Source: Buttiauxella gaviniae ATCC 51604 (GTDB lineage: Bacteria > Pseudomonadota > Gammaproteobacteria > Enterobacterales > Enterobacteriaceae). From it: a DNA stretch of 64,000 nt. Shown piece by piece: positions 53,250 to 63,860 of the stretch (position 1 is the first letter of the stretch; every line of letters begins with the position of its first letter). Below the pieces are notes generated by a model. The model ran no database searches, was not told where the DNA came from, and worked only from the letters and a program-made list of their open reading frames with translations. A program made the translations under genes and the position numbers. Location of the stretch: assembly GCF_001654835.1 (NCBI RefSeq), contig NZ_LXEP01000028.1:1-64000 (forward strand), written 5' to 3'.

Positions 53250-54662
53250 ATGTCACTCAGTCGGCGTCAGTTTATACAGGCATCAGGAGTCGCACTTTGT
53301 GCAGGCTCGGTGCCACTGAGGGCAAACGCAGCAGGACTGCAGCAACCTTTACCCGTTCCACCTTTACTTGAGTCCCGCCGTGGGCAGCCTTTGTTCCTGA
53401 CGCTACAGCGGGCGCACTGGTCATTTACCGGCGGCGCTAAGGCTCCAGTCTGGGGTTTGAACGGGCGTTATCTGGGGCCGACCATCCGTGTATGGAGCGG
53501 CGATGACGTGAAGATGATTTACAGCAATCGTCTGCAAGAAAACATTGCTATGACGATTGCCGGTTTGCAAGTTCCAGGCCCGCTAATGGGTGGTGCCGCA
53601 CGTCTGATGCAGCCGAATGTTGATTGGGCGCCCGTGCTGCCGATTCGCCAGCAGGCCGCAACATTGTGGTATCACGCCAACACACCAAATCGCACCGCCA
53701 AACAGGTCTACAACGGCCTGGCAGGTATGTGGCTTATCGAAGATGAAGTCAGTAAATCGTTGCCAATTCCAAACCACTATGGCGTCGATGACTTCCCGGT
53801 CATCATCCAGGATAAGCGCCTCGATAACTTTGGCGCGCCTGAATATGAAGAGCCGGGCAATGGTGGATTTGTGGGAGACACACTGCTGGTTAATGGTGTG
53901 CAGGGACCATATGTTGAGGTCTCTCGTGGCTGGGTACGTTTGCGTCTGCTTAATGCCTCCAACTCGCGCCGCTATTTACTGCAAATGAGCGATGGCCGTG
54001 CGATGCATGTTATTTCCAGCGACCAGGGTTTTCTCACCGCTCCTGTTTCGGTGAAACAGCTTTCGCTGGCACCGGGTGAACGCCGTGAGATTCTGGTCGA
54101 TATGAGTGACGGCAAAGAAGTGTCGATAACCTGCGGTGAAGCGGCCGGTATCATGGACCGTATCCGTGGCTTCTTTGAACCGTCGAGCATTCTTATCTCC
54201 ACGCTGGTTCTGACGTTGCGTGCCACCGGTCTGCTGCCATTAGTGACCGATACATTGCCAATGCGCTTGCTGCCGGATGAAATTATTAACGGCAACCCGG
54301 CCCGTAGCCGTGAAATTACACTCGGCGAAGATCCTGGCATTAACGGTCAGCTATGGGATATGAAACGCATTGATATTCAGACTCAGCAAGGCACCTGGGA
54401 GCGCTGGACCGTGCGTTCCGATATGCCGCAATCCTTCCATATTGAAGGTGTGAGTTTCCTGATTAAAAACGTCAATGGCGCAGCACCATTTGGTGAAGAC
54501 CGCGGTTGGAAAGATACCGTTTGGGTCGATGGGCAGGTTGAGTTATTGGTCTATTTTGGCCAGCCTTCCTGGGAACATTTCCCATTCCTCTATACAAGTC
54601 AGACGCTTGAAATGGCAGACCGTGGTTCTATCGGGCAACTACTGGTGCAGCCTGCGCCATAA
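53250..54662 (+). CDS. ftsP: Cell division protein FtsP (multicopper oxidase-like, Tat-exported)
   Basis: 470 residues. Twin-arginine signal MSLSRRQFIQASGVALCAGS (S-R-R-x-F-I). Three cupredoxin-type domains like multicopper oxidases, but most copper-ligand His motifs are degenerate (for example YHANTPNRTA in place of an HxH cluster), as known for SufI. FtsP stabilises the divisome under stress and is a model Tat substrate. Terminator downstream. Confidence 0.95.
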   Translation: MSLSRRQFIQASGVALCAGSVPLRANAAGLQQPLPVPPLLESRRGQPLFLTLQRAHWSFTGGAKAPVWGLNGRYLGPTIRVWSGDDVKMIYSNRLQENIAMTIAGLQVPGPLMGGAARLMQPNVDWAPVLPIRQQAATLWYHANTPNRTAKQVYNGLAGMWLIEDEVSKSLPIPNHYGVDDFPVIIQDKRLDNFGAPEYEEPGNGGFVGDTLLVNGVQGPYVEVSRGWVRLRLLNASNSRRYLLQMSDGRAMHVISSDQGFLTAPVSVKQLSLAPGERREILVDMSDGKEVSITCGEAAGIMDRIRGFFEPSSILISTLVLTLRATGLLPLVTDTLPMRLLPDEIINGNPARSREITLGEDPGINGQLWDMKRIDIQTQQGTWERWTVRSDMPQSFHIEGVSFLIKNVNGAAPFGEDRGWKDTVWVDGQVELLVYFGQPSWEHFPFLYTSQTLEMADRGSIGQLLVQPAP

Positions 54663-54670
54663 ACCATTTT

Positions 54671-54705
54671 AGGCCCTTTCCATCAGCGAAAGGGCCTTAA
54701 TTTTT
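54671..54705 (+). terminator. Terminator after ftsP
   Basis: AGGCCCTTTC / GAAAGGGCCT stem with a seven-base loop, followed by TAATTTTT. Confidence 0.9.
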
Positions 54706-54803
54706 AACATGGCAATAACACTTCATTTTTGACCCCATACCAGCGTATAATCGCCGGCTTTGGTTATTTTTAAATCATTTTTTATTCATTTTTCGGAAGC
54801 ATT

Positions 54804-57089
54804 ATGAGCTCTATTAGCTTGATCCAGCCCGATCGCGAACTCTTTTCGTGGCCACAATACTGGGCAGCCTGTTTCGGCCCGGCACCATTTTTACCCATGT
54901 CACGTAAGGAAATGGACGAGTTAGGTTGGGATAGCTGTGACATCATTCTGGTTACCGGAGATGCCTACGTTGACCATCCAAGTTTTGGTATGGCTATCTG
55001 TGGCCGTATGCTGGAAGCCCAGGGGTTCCGCGTGGGTATCATTGCCCAACCAGACTGGAACACTAAAGAAGACTTCATGCGCCTTGGCAAACCGAATCTG
55101 TTTTTCGGTGTGACCGCAGGCAACATGGACTCGATGATCAACCGCTACACCGCGGACCGTAAGCTGCGTCATGACGATGCGTACACGCCTGATAACGTGG
55201 CGGGTAAACGCCCGGATCGTGCATCGCTTGCTTATACCCAGCGTTGTAAAGAAGCCTGGCGTGATGTGCCCGTCATTCTTGGCGGCATTGAAGCAAGCCT
55301 GCGCCGTACCGCGCATTACGATTACTGGTCTGATACCGTTCGTCGCTCAATCCTGGTGGATGCTAAAGCCGATATGCTGATTTTTGGCAACGGCGAGCGC
55401 CCGCTGGTAGAAGTGGCTCACCGCCTGGCAATGGGCGAGAAAATCGACCAAATCTGCGATGTGCGTAACACCGCAATGATGCGTAAAGAAGCGATGCCGG
55501 GCTGGTCTGGCGTGGATTCTACGCGTCTGGATATGCCTGGCCGTATTGACCCGATTCCACACCCATACGGTGAAGATTTGCCGTGTGCGGAAACCGGTAA
55601 GCCGGATAAGCCAATTAACGAAGCTCAGGCTATCGTGGTGAAACCTGCACCGATGAAGCCGTGGGAAAAAACCTACGTGTTGCTGCCGTCCTTTGAAAAA
55701 GTCAAAAACGACAAAGTGCTGTATGCGCATGCTTCACGTATTTTGCACCATGAAACCAACCCAGGTTGTGCTCGTGCATTGATGCAAAAACACGGTGACC
55801 GCTATATCTGGATTAACCCGCCAGCCATCCCGCTTTCCACCGAAGAGATGGACAGCGTGTTCGCACTGCCTTACAAGCGCGTTCCACATCCTGCCTATGG
55901 CAAGGCGCGTATCCCAGCTTATGAGATGATTCGTTTCTCGGTGAACATCATGCGTGGTTGCTTCGGTGGTTGTTCATTCTGTTCTATTACCGAACACGAA
56001 GGGCGCATCATTCAGAGCCGTTCCGAAGATTCGATCATCAGCGAAATTGAAGCGATGCGCGATACCGTTCCAGGCTTTACCGGCGTGGTTTCGGATCTCG
56101 GTGGCCCAACCGCTAACATGTATATGCTGCGCTGTAAGTCACCGCGTGCGGAACAAACTTGCCGCCGCTTGTCTTGCGTGTATCCGGACATTTGCCCGCA
56201 CATGGACACCAACCATGAGCCGACGATCAATCTGTATCGCCGCGCTCGTGAGATTAAAGGTGTTAAGAAGATCCTGATCGCATCCGGTGTTCGTTACGAT
56301 ATTGCCGTTGAAGATCCGCGCTATATCAAAGAGCTGGCGACGCACCACGTTGGTGGATATCTGAAGATTGCTCCGGAACATACCGAAGAAGGGCCGCTGT
56401 CTAAGATGATGAAGCCGGGTATGGGCAGTTATCAGCGCTTTAAAGAGCTGTTTGATACTTACTCTAAACAGGCTGGTAAAGAGCAGTATCTGATTCCTTA
56501 CTTTATCTCAGCACACCCTGGTACGCGTGATGAAGACATGGTGAATCTGGCACTGTGGCTGAAGAAGAACCGCTTCCGTTTGGATCAGGTGCAGAACTTC
56601 TATCCGTCACCGCTGGCGAACTCGACCACCATGTATTACACCGGCAAGAACCCGCTGGGTAAGATTGGTTACAAGAGTGAAGATGTGGTGGTGCCGAAAG
56701 GCGATCGTCAGCGCCGTTTGCACAAAGCGCTGCTGCGTTACCATGATCCAGCCAACTGGCCGTTGATTCGTGAAGCGCTGGAAGCGATGGGTAAAAAGCA
56801 CCTGATTGGTGGTCGTCGTGAATGCCTGGTGCCTTCGCCAACGATTGAAGAGATGCGTGAAGCGCGTCGCTACAACCGTGGTGCGCGTCCGGCATTGACG
56901 AAACACACGCCAATGACACATCAACGTCGTGCGCCTGGCGACACTAAGCCTGCTGTCGGTGGGAAACCAGTTGCTGGTGCGAAACCTAATGCTGGCGCTA
57001 AACCTACAGCTGGTGCTAAAGCGGCTACAGGTGCAAGACCTGCACCTAAAGTTGTATCGAAGCCTACAAGCAGGAAGCGCCCGGCTTAA
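54804..57089 (+). CDS. ygiQ: Radical SAM protein YgiQ (UPF0313)
   Basis: 761 residues. The UPF0313 N-terminal domain has [10 protein letters not shown]; the radical SAM core has the 4Fe-4S motif C-x3-C-x2-C in [18 protein letters not shown] (near 385-400), followed by [10 protein letters not shown] and [20 protein letters not shown]. The extra DUF3362 region includes [23 protein letters not shown]. It probably catalyses a radical modification of unknown substrate. The tail after about 705 is a low-complexity G-A-K-P repeat with basic residues. Confidence 0.95.
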   Translation: MSSISLIQPDRELFSWPQYWAACFGPAPFLPMSRKEMDELGWDSCDIILVTGDAYVDHPSFGMAICGRMLEAQGFRVGIIAQPDWNTKEDFMRLGKPNLFFGVTAGNMDSMINRYTADRKLRHDDAYTPDNVAGKRPDRASLAYTQRCKEAWRDVPVILGGIEASLRRTAHYDYWSDTVRRSILVDAKADMLIFGNGERPLVEVAHRLAMGEKIDQICDVRNTAMMRKEAMPGWSGVDSTRLDMPGRIDPIPHPYGEDLPCAETGKPDKPINEAQAIVVKPAPMKPWEKTYVLLPSFEKVKNDKVLYAHASRILHHETNPGCARALMQKHGDRYIWINPPAIPLSTEEMDSVFALPYKRVPHPAYGKARIPAYEMIRFSVNIMRGCFGGCSFCSITEHEGRIIQSRSEDSIISEIEAMRDTVPGFTGVVSDLGGPTANMYMLRCKSPRAEQTCRRLSCVYPDICPHMDTNHEPTINLYRRAREIKGVKKILIASGVRYDIAVEDPRYIKELATHHVGGYLKIAPEHTEEGPLSKMMKPGMGSYQRFKELFDTYSKQAGKEQYLIPYFISAHPGTRDEDMVNLALWLKKNRFRLDQVQNFYPSPLANSTTMYYTGKNPLGKIGYKSEDVVVPKGDRQRRLHKALLRYHDPANWPLIREALEAMGKKHLIGGRRECLVPSPTIEEMREARRYNRGARPALTKHTPMTHQRRAPGDTKPAVGGKPVAGAKPNAGAKPTAGAKAATGARPAPKVVSKPTSRKRPA

Positions 57090-57105
57090 CGATTGTTGTA
57101 AAACA

Positions 57106-57139
57106 GTAGAGCGGATGCCGCGAACGACATCCGCTCTAC
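57106..57139. repeat. REP-like perfect hairpin after ygiQ
   Basis: GTAGAGCGGATG / CATCCGCTCTAC, a 12-base perfect stem with a ten-base loop, 17 bases after the ygiQ stop. The GTAG...CGGAT and ATCCG...CTAC ends match the REP-like units elsewhere in the window. No T-run follows. Confidence 0.7.
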
Positions 57140-57155
57140 AGCTACAATATCATTC

Positions 57156-57186
57156 GTAGGTCGGATAAGCGTAAGCGCCATCCGAC
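57156..57186. repeat. REP-like element after ygiQ (second)
   Basis: GTAGGTCGGATAAGCGTAAG ... CATCCGAC folds into a hairpin with TCGGAT / ATCCGA arms. It shares GCGTAAGCG with the paired elements after ygiD. It lies between the convergent ends of ygiQ and dkgA. Confidence 0.75.
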
Positions 57187-57199
57187 ACTATGAACAGTT

Positions 57200-58027
57200 T
57201 TACGAGCCAAACACATCAGGGTCTGGTCCCAGACGCTTATGACTATCCAACTTCGCAATCTCGCTTAACTCGTCTTTATCAAGACGGAAATCAAACACGT
57301 CAAAGTTCTCAGCAATACGCGATGGGGTCACCGATTTCGGGATCACAACCAGCCCGCTATCCAGATGCCAGCGAATGACAATCTGTGCCGGGGTTTTGCC
57401 GTATTTATCGGCCAGGTCGCGGATGATTTTCTTATCAAACACACCTTCTCCGCCCTGAGCCAGTGGACTCCAGGATTCGGTCTGAATTTTGTGTGTCGCA
57501 TTCCAGGCATGGAGCTGGCGTTGTTGCAGTAATGGATGGAGTTCAATCTGGTTGATAACCGGCGAGACGCCCGTTTCATCAATCAGACGCTGGAGATGGT
57601 TAAGCTGGAAATTACAGACGCCAATGCTTTTGACCAGCCCCTGTTTTTGTAGCTCAATCATACCTTTCCAGGCTTCAACATAGTGATCTTTGCTTGGCAC
57701 CGGCCAGTGCATCAAATACAGATCGACGTAATCGAGCTGGAGCTTTTCAAGGCTGTCTTCCAGCGCCTGAGGTGGCCTTTGCTGATCGTCATTCCACAGT
57801 TTGGTGGTGATAAACAGTTCGTCGCGCGGAATTCCAGCCTGTTTTAGCGCATTGCCCACGCCGTCTTCGTTCTTGTACGCCGCAGCGGTATCAATGGAGC
57901 GATAGCCGACTTCCAGCGCTTTATCGATGGCAATCAGGACTTGATCGTTGCTGGCTTGCCAGACACCGAGCCCCAATTGTGGCATTACATTTCCATCCTG
58001 AAGCTTGATTACTGTTGGATTTGCCAT
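57200..58027 (-). CDS. dkgA: 2,5-didehydrogluconate reductase A (aldo-keto reductase)
   Basis: 275 residues, AKR fold. Catalytic tetrad visible: D in SIDTAAAYKNEDGVG, Y in the same AAAYKNE, K in FITTKLWND and H in YLMHWPVP. NADPH-binding residues are in IPKSVTPSRIAEN. DkgA (YqhE) reduces 2,5-diketogluconate, methylglyoxal and other aldehydes, including furfural. Downstream of yqhD on the same strand, a known partner in the YqhC regulon. RBS AGGAGG. Confidence 0.96.
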   Translation of the reverse strand: MANPTVIKLQDGNVMPQLGLGVWQASNDQVLIAIDKALEVGYRSIDTAAAYKNEDGVGNALKQAGIPRDELFITTKLWNDDQQRPPQALEDSLEKLQLDYVDLYLMHWPVPSKDHYVEAWKGMIELQKQGLVKSIGVCNFQLNHLQRLIDETGVSPVINQIELHPLLQQRQLHAWNATHKIQTESWSPLAQGGEGVFDKKIIRDLADKYGKTPAQIVIRWHLDSGLVVIPKSVTPSRIAENFDVFDFRLDKDELSEIAKLDSHKRLGPDPDVFGS

Positions 58028-58049
58028 GTATTCCTCCTTAATAAGCGAT

Positions 58050-58072
58050 ACACCGGAAGGGGCTTCCGGTGT
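58050..58072. other. Hairpin in the yqhD-dkgA intergenic region
   Basis: ACACCGGAAG / CTTCCGGTGT, a ten-base perfect stem with a three-base loop between yqhD and dkgA. No T-run follows in the direction of transcription. It may shape or stabilise the two-gene mRNA. Confidence 0.65.
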
Positions 58073-58132
58073 AACAATTGCGTTTAAGTCTGGACCAAAT
58101 ACTCAAAAACGAGAACCAAATGGCTAAATTAC

Positions 58133-59296
58133 TTAGCGTGCTGCTTCGTAAATACGACGGCTCACGTCCAGAGTAATGTCCTGGCGCTCACCCAATTTGG
58201 TCATGCCTTTTTCTTCCAGTTTCACCAGTAACGCCGGGATGGTGCTGCCATCCAGACCGTAGGCAGACAGGCGAGTTGGGGCACCCATTTGCTCGAAGAA
58301 ATTACGTGTTGCTGTAATTGCCGCATCAATACGTTCTTCTTCAGAACCTTCAGTGATATTCCACACGCGCTCAGCGTATTGCAGCAGTTTGCCGCGTTTC
58401 TCGTTACGTTTTTCATTCAACAAAGATGGCAGAACCACCGCCAGAGTCTGCGCGTGATCCAGGCCGTGCATCGCAGTCAGTTCATGACCCAGCATGTGAG
58501 TTGCCCAGTCCTGCGGCACACCTGCACCGATCAGGCCGTTTAATGCCATGGTCGCCGCCCACATTACGTTGGCACGCACGTCATAGTTTTCTGGCTCTTT
58601 CAGTGCAATTGGGCCGTCTTCAACCAGCGTTAACAGAATGCCCTCGGCAAAACGGTCCTGCACTTTGGCGTTCACAGGGTAAGTGATGTACTGCTCAACG
58701 GTATGAACAAAGGCATCGACTACGCCATTTGCGACCTGGCGCGGTGGCAAAGTGTAGGTGTAAACCGGGTCAAGTACCGCGAAGACAGGCTGTACGTGTT
58801 CAGACATAAACGCTTGTTTGTCGCCTGTTTCACGGCGAGAAACTACAGCACCTTTGTTGGATTCAGAACCGGTCGCAGGTAGCGTCAGAACAGAGCCCAT
58901 CGGGATTGCGCTCTTAACATCGTTACCGTGTGTCAGCAGGATGTTCCATGGGTCGATATCAGCCGGGTAGTTGGCTGCTGCGGCGATGAATTTAGTGCCA
59001 TCCAGCACAGAACCGCCGCCGACTGCTAATAGGAAAGTCACTTTCTGCTGGCGAACGATTTCGACCGCTTTCATCAGCGTTTCGTAAGTCGGGTTAGGCT
59101 CAATGCCGCCGAACTCCAGTACATCCAGCCCGTTAAGCTCGGCGTAAACCTGGTCCAGTACGCCATTTTTCTTTACGCTGCCACCGCCGTAGGTAATCAG
59201 AACACGGGCATCAGCAGGAATTTGTGCGCGCAATTCGGAAATAGCGCCTTTACCAAACAGGATGCGAGTTGGGGTATGTAGGTTGAAGTTGTTCAT
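58133..59296 (-). CDS. yqhD: NADPH-dependent aldehyde reductase (iron/zinc alcohol dehydrogenase family III)
   Basis: 387 residues. NADP-binding GGGSVLDGTKFIAAA (near 93-107), LPATGSESNKGAVVSRR, and metal-ligand region D194 to H267, H281 within WATHMLGHELTAMHGLDHAQTLAVVLP. YqhD reduces many short aldehydes made by lipid peroxidation. Divergent from its activator gene yqhC; transcribed together with or near dkgA. Confidence 0.97.
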   Translation of the reverse strand: MNNFNLHTPTRILFGKGAISELRAQIPADARVLITYGGGSVKKNGVLDQVYAELNGLDVLEFGGIEPNPTYETLMKAVEIVRQQKVTFLLAVGGGSVLDGTKFIAAAANYPADIDPWNILLTHGNDVKSAIPMGSVLTLPATGSESNKGAVVSRRETGDKQAFMSEHVQPVFAVLDPVYTYTLPPRQVANGVVDAFVHTVEQYITYPVNAKVQDRFAEGILLTLVEDGPIALKEPENYDVRANVMWAATMALNGLIGAGVPQDWATHMLGHELTAMHGLDHAQTLAVVLPSLLNEKRNEKRGKLLQYAERVWNITEGSEEERIDAAITATRNFFEQMGAPTRLSAYGLDGSTIPALLVKLEEKGMTKLGERQDITLDVSRRIYEAAR

Positions 59297-59489
59297 TATT
59301 TGATTCCTGTGGTTTGGATCGTTAGAGACAATACTTATCGAATTTGATGGTAGCCATTGTCGGCTTCAGATGGCTATCTCTCAATGCTTATTCCTGCCTT
59401 TGTCTTGCCTATTTCTACTTTCCTCTGGAGAAAAATAAAAATAAGTCGCAGACTTATCACGTCATAACAGCCTTGTGGAGCGGAAGGGA

Positions 59490-60380
59490 ATGAAGCGGAA
59501 AGAGATTTGCCAGCAATTAACAAATAAGATTAATTGTTTGATACAAAAAGAAAATAGTGGTCTTTCTTCATTGCCAAACGTTACTTTATTGTATGGCACT
59601 AAACCTTATGCGCGCACGCCAGTAATGTATGAACCGGGGATCATTATTCTCTTTTCGGGTCATAAAACGGGTTATCTGAACGATCGTGTTTTCCGCTACG
59701 ACGCCAATGAATACCTGCTGCTGACAGTACCGCTGCCGTTTGAATGTGAAACCTTCGCCACACCTGAAGTACCTCTGGCTGGGGTGCGTATCAATATCGA
59801 TATTTTGCAGTTGCAGGATTTGCTGATGGATATCGGCGAGGATGATTTATCGCACCCGCAGACCTGTTCAACCGGTATTAACTCAGCTGAGCTCTCCGAA
59901 GAGATCCTTTGCGCGGCTGAACGTTTGCTGGACGTGCTGGAGCATCCGCTCGACGCGCGTATTTTGGGTAAACAAATTATCCGCGAGATCCTCTATCACA
60001 TTCTGGTGGGGTCATGCGGTGCAGCATTGTTGGCATTGGTCAGTCGGCAGACGCATTTCAGCCTGATTAGCCGTGTGTTGCGTCGTATTGAAACGCAGTA
60101 CACCGAGAACCTCTCAGTGGACCAACTTGCCGCTGAAGCGAATATGAGCGTCTCTGCGTTTCACCATAACTTTAAATCGGTGACCAGTACTTCGCCGCTG
60201 CAATACCTTAAAAGCTACCGCCTGCATAAAGCGCGGATGTTGATTTTGCATGATGGGCTGAAAGCTAGTGCTGCGGCTATTCACGTGGGATATGAAAGTG
60301 CTTCGCAGTTTAGCCGCGAGTTTAAACGCTACTTTGGGGTGACCCCGGGGGAAGATGCCGCGCGTATGCGAGTCATTTAA
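59490..60380 (+). CDS. yqhC: AraC-family regulator YqhC
   Basis: 296 residues. N-terminal AraC_N type cupin domain ([17 protein letters not shown] ... [14 protein letters not shown]) and C-terminal double HTH ([51 protein letters not shown] ... [24 protein letters not shown]). YqhC activates yqhD and dkgA on exposure to aldehydes. I prefer ATG 59490, with GGAG nine bases before it; a GTG five codons upstream (59475) is possible. Terminator downstream. Confidence 0.93.
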   Translation: MKRKEICQQLTNKINCLIQKENSGLSSLPNVTLLYGTKPYARTPVMYEPGIIILFSGHKTGYLNDRVFRYDANEYLLLTVPLPFECETFATPEVPLAGVRINIDILQLQDLLMDIGEDDLSHPQTCSTGINSAELSEEILCAAERLLDVLEHPLDARILGKQIIREILYHILVGSCGAALLALVSRQTHFSLISRVLRRIETQYTENLSVDQLAAEANMSVSAFHHNFKSVTSTSPLQYLKSYRLHKARMLILHDGLKASAAAIHVGYESASQFSREFKRYFGVTPGEDAARMRVI

Positions 60381-60390
60381 GCTGAAGCTT

Positions 60391-60430
60391 ACAGAGTGGA
60401 TAATTTCGCATTACCCACTCTGTAATTTTT
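60391..60430 (+). terminator. Terminator after yqhC
   Basis: ACAGAGTGG / CCACTCTGT stem around a 15-base loop, then AATTTTT. It ends at the yghB stop codon on the other strand. Confidence 0.8.
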
Positions 60431-61088
60431 ATGCGGGGTTAAATCTTTTTTTGATAACCACAAATAGCGTGCCTACCAGGCCCACAACCAGCAGAACCAT
60501 CGGCAGAATCATCAGGCAGGTCATCACCTGATCTTCGTGGCGTTTCACAAATGGAATCATGCTCAGGGCATAACCCAGGCTGGTGACGCTACCAACCCAC
60601 AACAACCCACTCAGCCAGTTAAATACCTGGAAGCGGCGATTGCTAAGGCCAGAAATGCCCGCCATGGTTGGCAGCAGTGTGCGCACAAACGCCAAAAAAC
60701 GGCCAGCTAACAAAGCGAATAAACCGTGTCGGTCAAACATCACCGTCGCTCGCTCGTGATATTGCGGTGGAAGTTGTTTCAGCCAGCTTTTCACCACCCG
60801 GGTATTACCGAGCCAGCGGCCTTGCACATAGCTCAACCAGCAACCGAGGCTTGCCGCCGCGGTTAAAATAACGATTGTCGGGACGAAATTCATTACCCCT
60901 TTTGCCACTAACGCTCCTGCGAGTAATAGCAGACTGTCGCCTGGCAAAAACGAGGCGGGCAGTAATCCATTTTCGAGAAACAGCGTCGCAAACATGACGC
61001 AATAAACCACTCCAACAACATGAGGGTCCGCGAGTGCAGCAAAGTCATGTTGCCAAAGCGCTTGAACGATATTGTGTATAACAGCCAT
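60429..61088 (-). CDS. yghB: DedA family membrane protein YghB
   Basis: 219 residues, polytopic. DedA hallmarks: [26 protein letters not shown] near residue 38, [14 protein letters not shown], and [16 protein letters not shown] near 132-147 with the F-x-R and P motif. With YqjA it is needed for normal division and proton motive force handling; the superfamily is now linked to undecaprenyl phosphate flipping. Monocistronic, reading toward yqhC. Confidence 0.95.
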   Translation of the reverse strand: MAVIHNIVQALWQHDFAALADPHVVGVVYCVMFATLFLENGLLPASFLPGDSLLLLAGALVAKGVMNFVPTIVILTAAASLGCWLSYVQGRWLGNTRVVKSWLKQLPPQYHERATVMFDRHGLFALLAGRFLAFVRTLLPTMAGISGLSNRRFQVFNWLSGLLWVGSVTSLGYALSMIPFVKRHEDQVMTCLMILPMVLLVVGLVGTLFVVIKKRFNPA

Positions 61089-61180
61089 GGCAAATCCTGT
61101 GGAACCGCTTTATTGAGCAGGCCTGAATCTACAGTAGTTAGATTAGGCACACCTTAGTTTTAGGAACCTAGTGTAACGCT

Positions 61181-61209
61181 AAAAAGCCTGCGACATCTTG
61201 ATCGCAGGC
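61181..61209 (-). terminator. Terminator after metC
   Basis: On the minus strand GCCTGCGA, eight-base loop, TCGCAGGC, then five Ts, 60 bases past the metC stop codon. Confidence 0.9.
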
Positions 61210-61268
61210 TCAACAAATCATTATGGGATAGCAAAAACTGTCCTTATGGACGTCCACTTCTGGCAATT

Positions 61269-62456
61269 TTAGGCGATCCGTTGGAAACCTGCTTCAAGAT
61301 CGGCGATGAGATCGTCAACATTTTCCAGGCCAATGTGTACGCGCACTAGCGTTCCAGTGAAGTCTACGCCACCTGCCGGGCGAATCTCAGCGAGCTCTTC
61401 CGGTTGGTTGGCAAGGATAAGCGATTCATAGCCGCCCCAGGAATAGGCCATACTAAAATAGTGGAAATTGTCCAGGTAGTACTGATATTGCTCGTTATTT
61501 AAACGATCCTTCAGCACGAATGAGAACAAGCCGCTGCTACCTGTAAAGTCTCGTTTCCAGAATTCATGCCCTTTGCTGCCGGGCAGTGCAGGGTGATTAA
61601 CACGTTCAACCTGCGGGTGTTGTGCCAGCCACTCGGCAATTTTCAAACTACTTTCATGATGTTGACGCAGGCGCACACCAAGAGTACGTAGACCTCTGCT
61701 AGTCATATAAGCGGTATCGGCATCCAACATTTGCCCCATCAGATAAGAGTTTTCACGCAGCTGATCCCAGCAACGTGCATTTGATACAGCTGTGCCAACC
61801 ATCGCATCCGAGTGGCCAATCAGGTATTTGGTGCCGGCCTGAATCGAAATATCGATACCGAAATCCAGCGCCTTAAAGAGAATGCCTGCCGCCCAGGTGT
61901 TATCAATCATGATGATGGCGTCTGGGGCAACGCTGCGTACCGCCTTAACAATGGCTGGAACGTCATGTACTTCCATTGTGATAGAGCCAGGCGATTCCAG
62001 AAATACGACTTTAGTATTGGGTTGCACAAGCTCTGCGATGCCTGCGCCAATCATTGGGTCAAACCAGGTGGTGCTCACGCCGAGTTTTGCGAGAATTTTG
62101 GTGCAGAAGTCCTGGCTTGGCTCATAGGCGGAGCCGGTCATTAGTACATTGTCGCCCTGCTCGACGAACGCCAGAATCGCATTGGCAACGGCTGCGGCGC
62201 CACAAGGGTAAAGCGCACAACCCGCGCCGCCTTCGAGTTCGCACATCGCTTCTTGTAAAGAGAAGTGGGTCAGGGTGCCACGGCGACCATAAAAAAGTTC
62301 GCCTTTCGCGCGGTTAGCCGTCGCCTGTTTTTTAGCTTCAACAGTTTCAAAAACCAACGAGGAAGCGCGTTGAATGACGCTGTTAACCGAACCCTGGGTG
62401 AATTTTTTATCGCGCCCGGCATTAACCAGCGCCGTTTCAATGTGCTTTTTACTCAT
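61269..62456 (-). CDS. metC: Cystathionine beta-lyase
   Basis: 395 residues, the E. coli length, PLP fold type [25 protein letters not shown] (about 54-77), the DNTWAAG aspartate near 185 and the Schiff-base lysine in [16 protein letters not shown] (K210). It cleaves cystathionine to homocysteine, ammonia and pyruvate in methionine synthesis. Start ATG 62456 (MSKKHIET); an ATG eight codons upstream lacks a Shine-Dalgarno. AGACATCC and AGATGGTT in the leader (minus strand, about 62475-62490) resemble MetJ boxes, tentatively. Confidence 0.96.
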   Translation of the reverse strand: MSKKHIETALVNAGRDKKFTQGSVNSVIQRASSLVFETVEAKKQATANRAKGELFYGRRGTLTHFSLQEAMCELEGGAGCALYPCGAAAVANAILAFVEQGDNVLMTGSAYEPSQDFCTKILAKLGVSTTWFDPMIGAGIAELVQPNTKVVFLESPGSITMEVHDVPAIVKAVRSVAPDAIIMIDNTWAAGILFKALDFGIDISIQAGTKYLIGHSDAMVGTAVSNARCWDQLRENSYLMGQMLDADTAYMTSRGLRTLGVRLRQHHESSLKIAEWLAQHPQVERVNHPALPGSKGHEFWKRDFTGSSGLFSFVLKDRLNNEQYQYYLDNFHYFSMAYSWGGYESLILANQPEELAEIRPAGGVDFTGTLVRVHIGLENVDDLIADLEAGFQRIA

Positions 62457-62561
62457 CTTCACTTTACCCTGTTTAACCATCTGGATGTCTAAATCTAACT
62501 TATCATGCTTTTGCTGCGTAAGCGCAAGGAATGCATAGACAATTTAAGGCACTCTTTAAAT

Positions 62562-62580
62562 ACTAATGAGAACTACTATC
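62562..62580. promoter_or_regulatory. Probable Fur box upstream of exbBD
   Basis: ACTAATGAGAACTACTATC matches 13 of 19 positions of the Fur consensus. It lies 64 bases before the exbB start, in the metC-exbB gap, where iron control of exbBD is known in E. coli. Confidence 0.6.
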
Positions 62581-62644
62581 AATTCGATGTCGTTTTGATA
62601 TTATTGCGCACAGTTTTTGTATCATTTCGTGGTGGAGAGTAAGA

Positions 62645-63379
62645 GTGACGAATAATTTGATGCAGACAGACCTCTCTGTCTGGGGCATGTATCAACATGC
62701 CGACATCGTGGTAAAGATTGTGATGATCGGCCTGATTATGGCCTCTGTCGTCACATGGGCAATCTTCTTTAGCAAAAGTGTTGAGCTATCCTCGCAAAAG
62801 CGTCGTTTGAAGCGTGAACAGCAACAACTGGCTAATGCCCGCTCTCTGAACGAAGCCAGTGAAATGGCTGAAGCATTTGATGCGAAGAGCCTGAGCACAA
62901 TGCTTATCAATGAAGCGCAAAATGAGCTTGAGCTTTCCGCAGGCAGCGAAGATAACGAAGGCATTAAAGAGCGTACCGGTTTCCGCCTTGAGCGTCGTGT
63001 TGCGGCAGCGGGTCGCCACATGGGGCGTGGTAATGGATTCCTTGCGACCATCGGTGCGATCTCTCCGTTCGTCGGCCTGTTTGGTACGGTCTGGGGCATC
63101 ATGAACAGCTTTATTGGTATTGCGCAGTCGCAAACCACTAACCTTGCTGTAGTGGCACCTGGTATTGCAGAAGCATTGTTAGCAACGGCTATCGGCCTGA
63201 TTGCAGCAATTCCTGCGGTGGTTATCTACAACGTATTTGCCCGTGTTATTGGTGGCTATAAAGCTTCTTTGGGTGACGTTGCGGCTCAGGTTCTGTTGTT
63301 GCAAAGCCGTGACCTGGATTTAGACGCTAGCTCTCAGGCTCGCCCGGTACGTACGGCTCAGAAACTGCGTGTAGGTTGA
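62645..63379 (+). CDS. exbB: TonB-system energy transducer ExbB
   Basis: 244 residues, matching E. coli. Three membrane helices; the first follows MYQHADIVVKIVMIGLIMASVVTWAIFF, and the others are in GFLATIGAISPFVGLFGTVWGIMNSFIGIA and IAEALLATAIGLIAAIPAVVIYN. Forms a pentamer around ExbD and couples proton flow to TonB. It starts with GTG at 62645, as in E. coli, with GGAGAGTAAGA before it. exbD is four bases downstream. Confidence 0.97.
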   Translation: MTNNLMQTDLSVWGMYQHADIVVKIVMIGLIMASVVTWAIFFSKSVELSSQKRRLKREQQQLANARSLNEASEMAEAFDAKSLSTMLINEAQNELELSAGSEDNEGIKERTGFRLERRVAAAGRHMGRGNGFLATIGAISPFVGLFGTVWGIMNSFIGIAQSQTTNLAVVAPGIAEALLATAIGLIAAIPAVVIYNVFARVIGGYKASLGDVAAQVLLLQSRDLDLDASSQARPVRTAQKLRVG

Positions 63380-63383
63380 TCCC

Positions 63384-63809
63384 ATGGCAATGAGTTTTAA
63401 CGAAAACCACGACGATAACGGCGAAATGCATGAAATCAACGTGACACCGTTCATCGATGTCATGTTGGTATTGCTGATTATTTTCATGGTGGCCGCACCG
63501 CTTGCGACAGTGGATGTGAAGGTTAACCTTCCTGCATCTTCAAGCCAGCCGCAACCGCGCCCGGAAAAGCCGGTCTACCTGTCTGTCAAAGCCGATCGCA
63601 CGATGTTTATTGGCAATGATGAAGTGACCAAAGAGAACATGATCAATGCTCTGATGGCTGCGACTGAAGGCAAGAAAGACACCACGATTTTCTTCCGCGC
63701 AGACAAAACGGTTGATTATGAAACCATGATGAACGTGATGGATACGCTGCATCAGGCAGGGTATTTGAAGATTGGGTTGGTGGGACAAGAAGTCACTGCC
63801 GCCAAATAA
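63384..63809 (+). CDS. exbD: TonB-system energy transducer ExbD
   Basis: 141 residues. Short cytoplasmic head, one transmembrane helix with the proton-relay aspartate D25 in INVTPFIDVMLVLLIIFMVAA, and a periplasmic TolR-like domain (VYLSVKADRTMFIGN, TIFFRADKTVDYETMMNVMDTLHQAGYLKIGLV). Works with ExbB and TonB on outer-membrane siderophore and cobalamin uptake. Terminator directly after. Confidence 0.97.
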   Translation: MAMSFNENHDDNGEMHEINVTPFIDVMLVLLIIFMVAAPLATVDVKVNLPASSSQPQPRPEKPVYLSVKADRTMFIGNDEVTKENMINALMAATEGKKDTTIFFRADKTVDYETMMNVMDTLHQAGYLKIGLVGQEVTAAK

Positions 63810-63827
63810 TTTTTGCATGATCTTACA

Positions 63828-63860
63828 ACGGCCCGTTAGCTCAACTAACGGGCCGTTTTT
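63828..63860 (+). terminator. Terminator after exbD
   Basis: ACGGCCCGTTAG / CTAACGGGCCGT stem with a five-base loop, followed by TTTTTCTTTT. The rest of the window to 64000 shows no complete gene; an ATG at 63992 could begin the next one. Confidence 0.92.
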
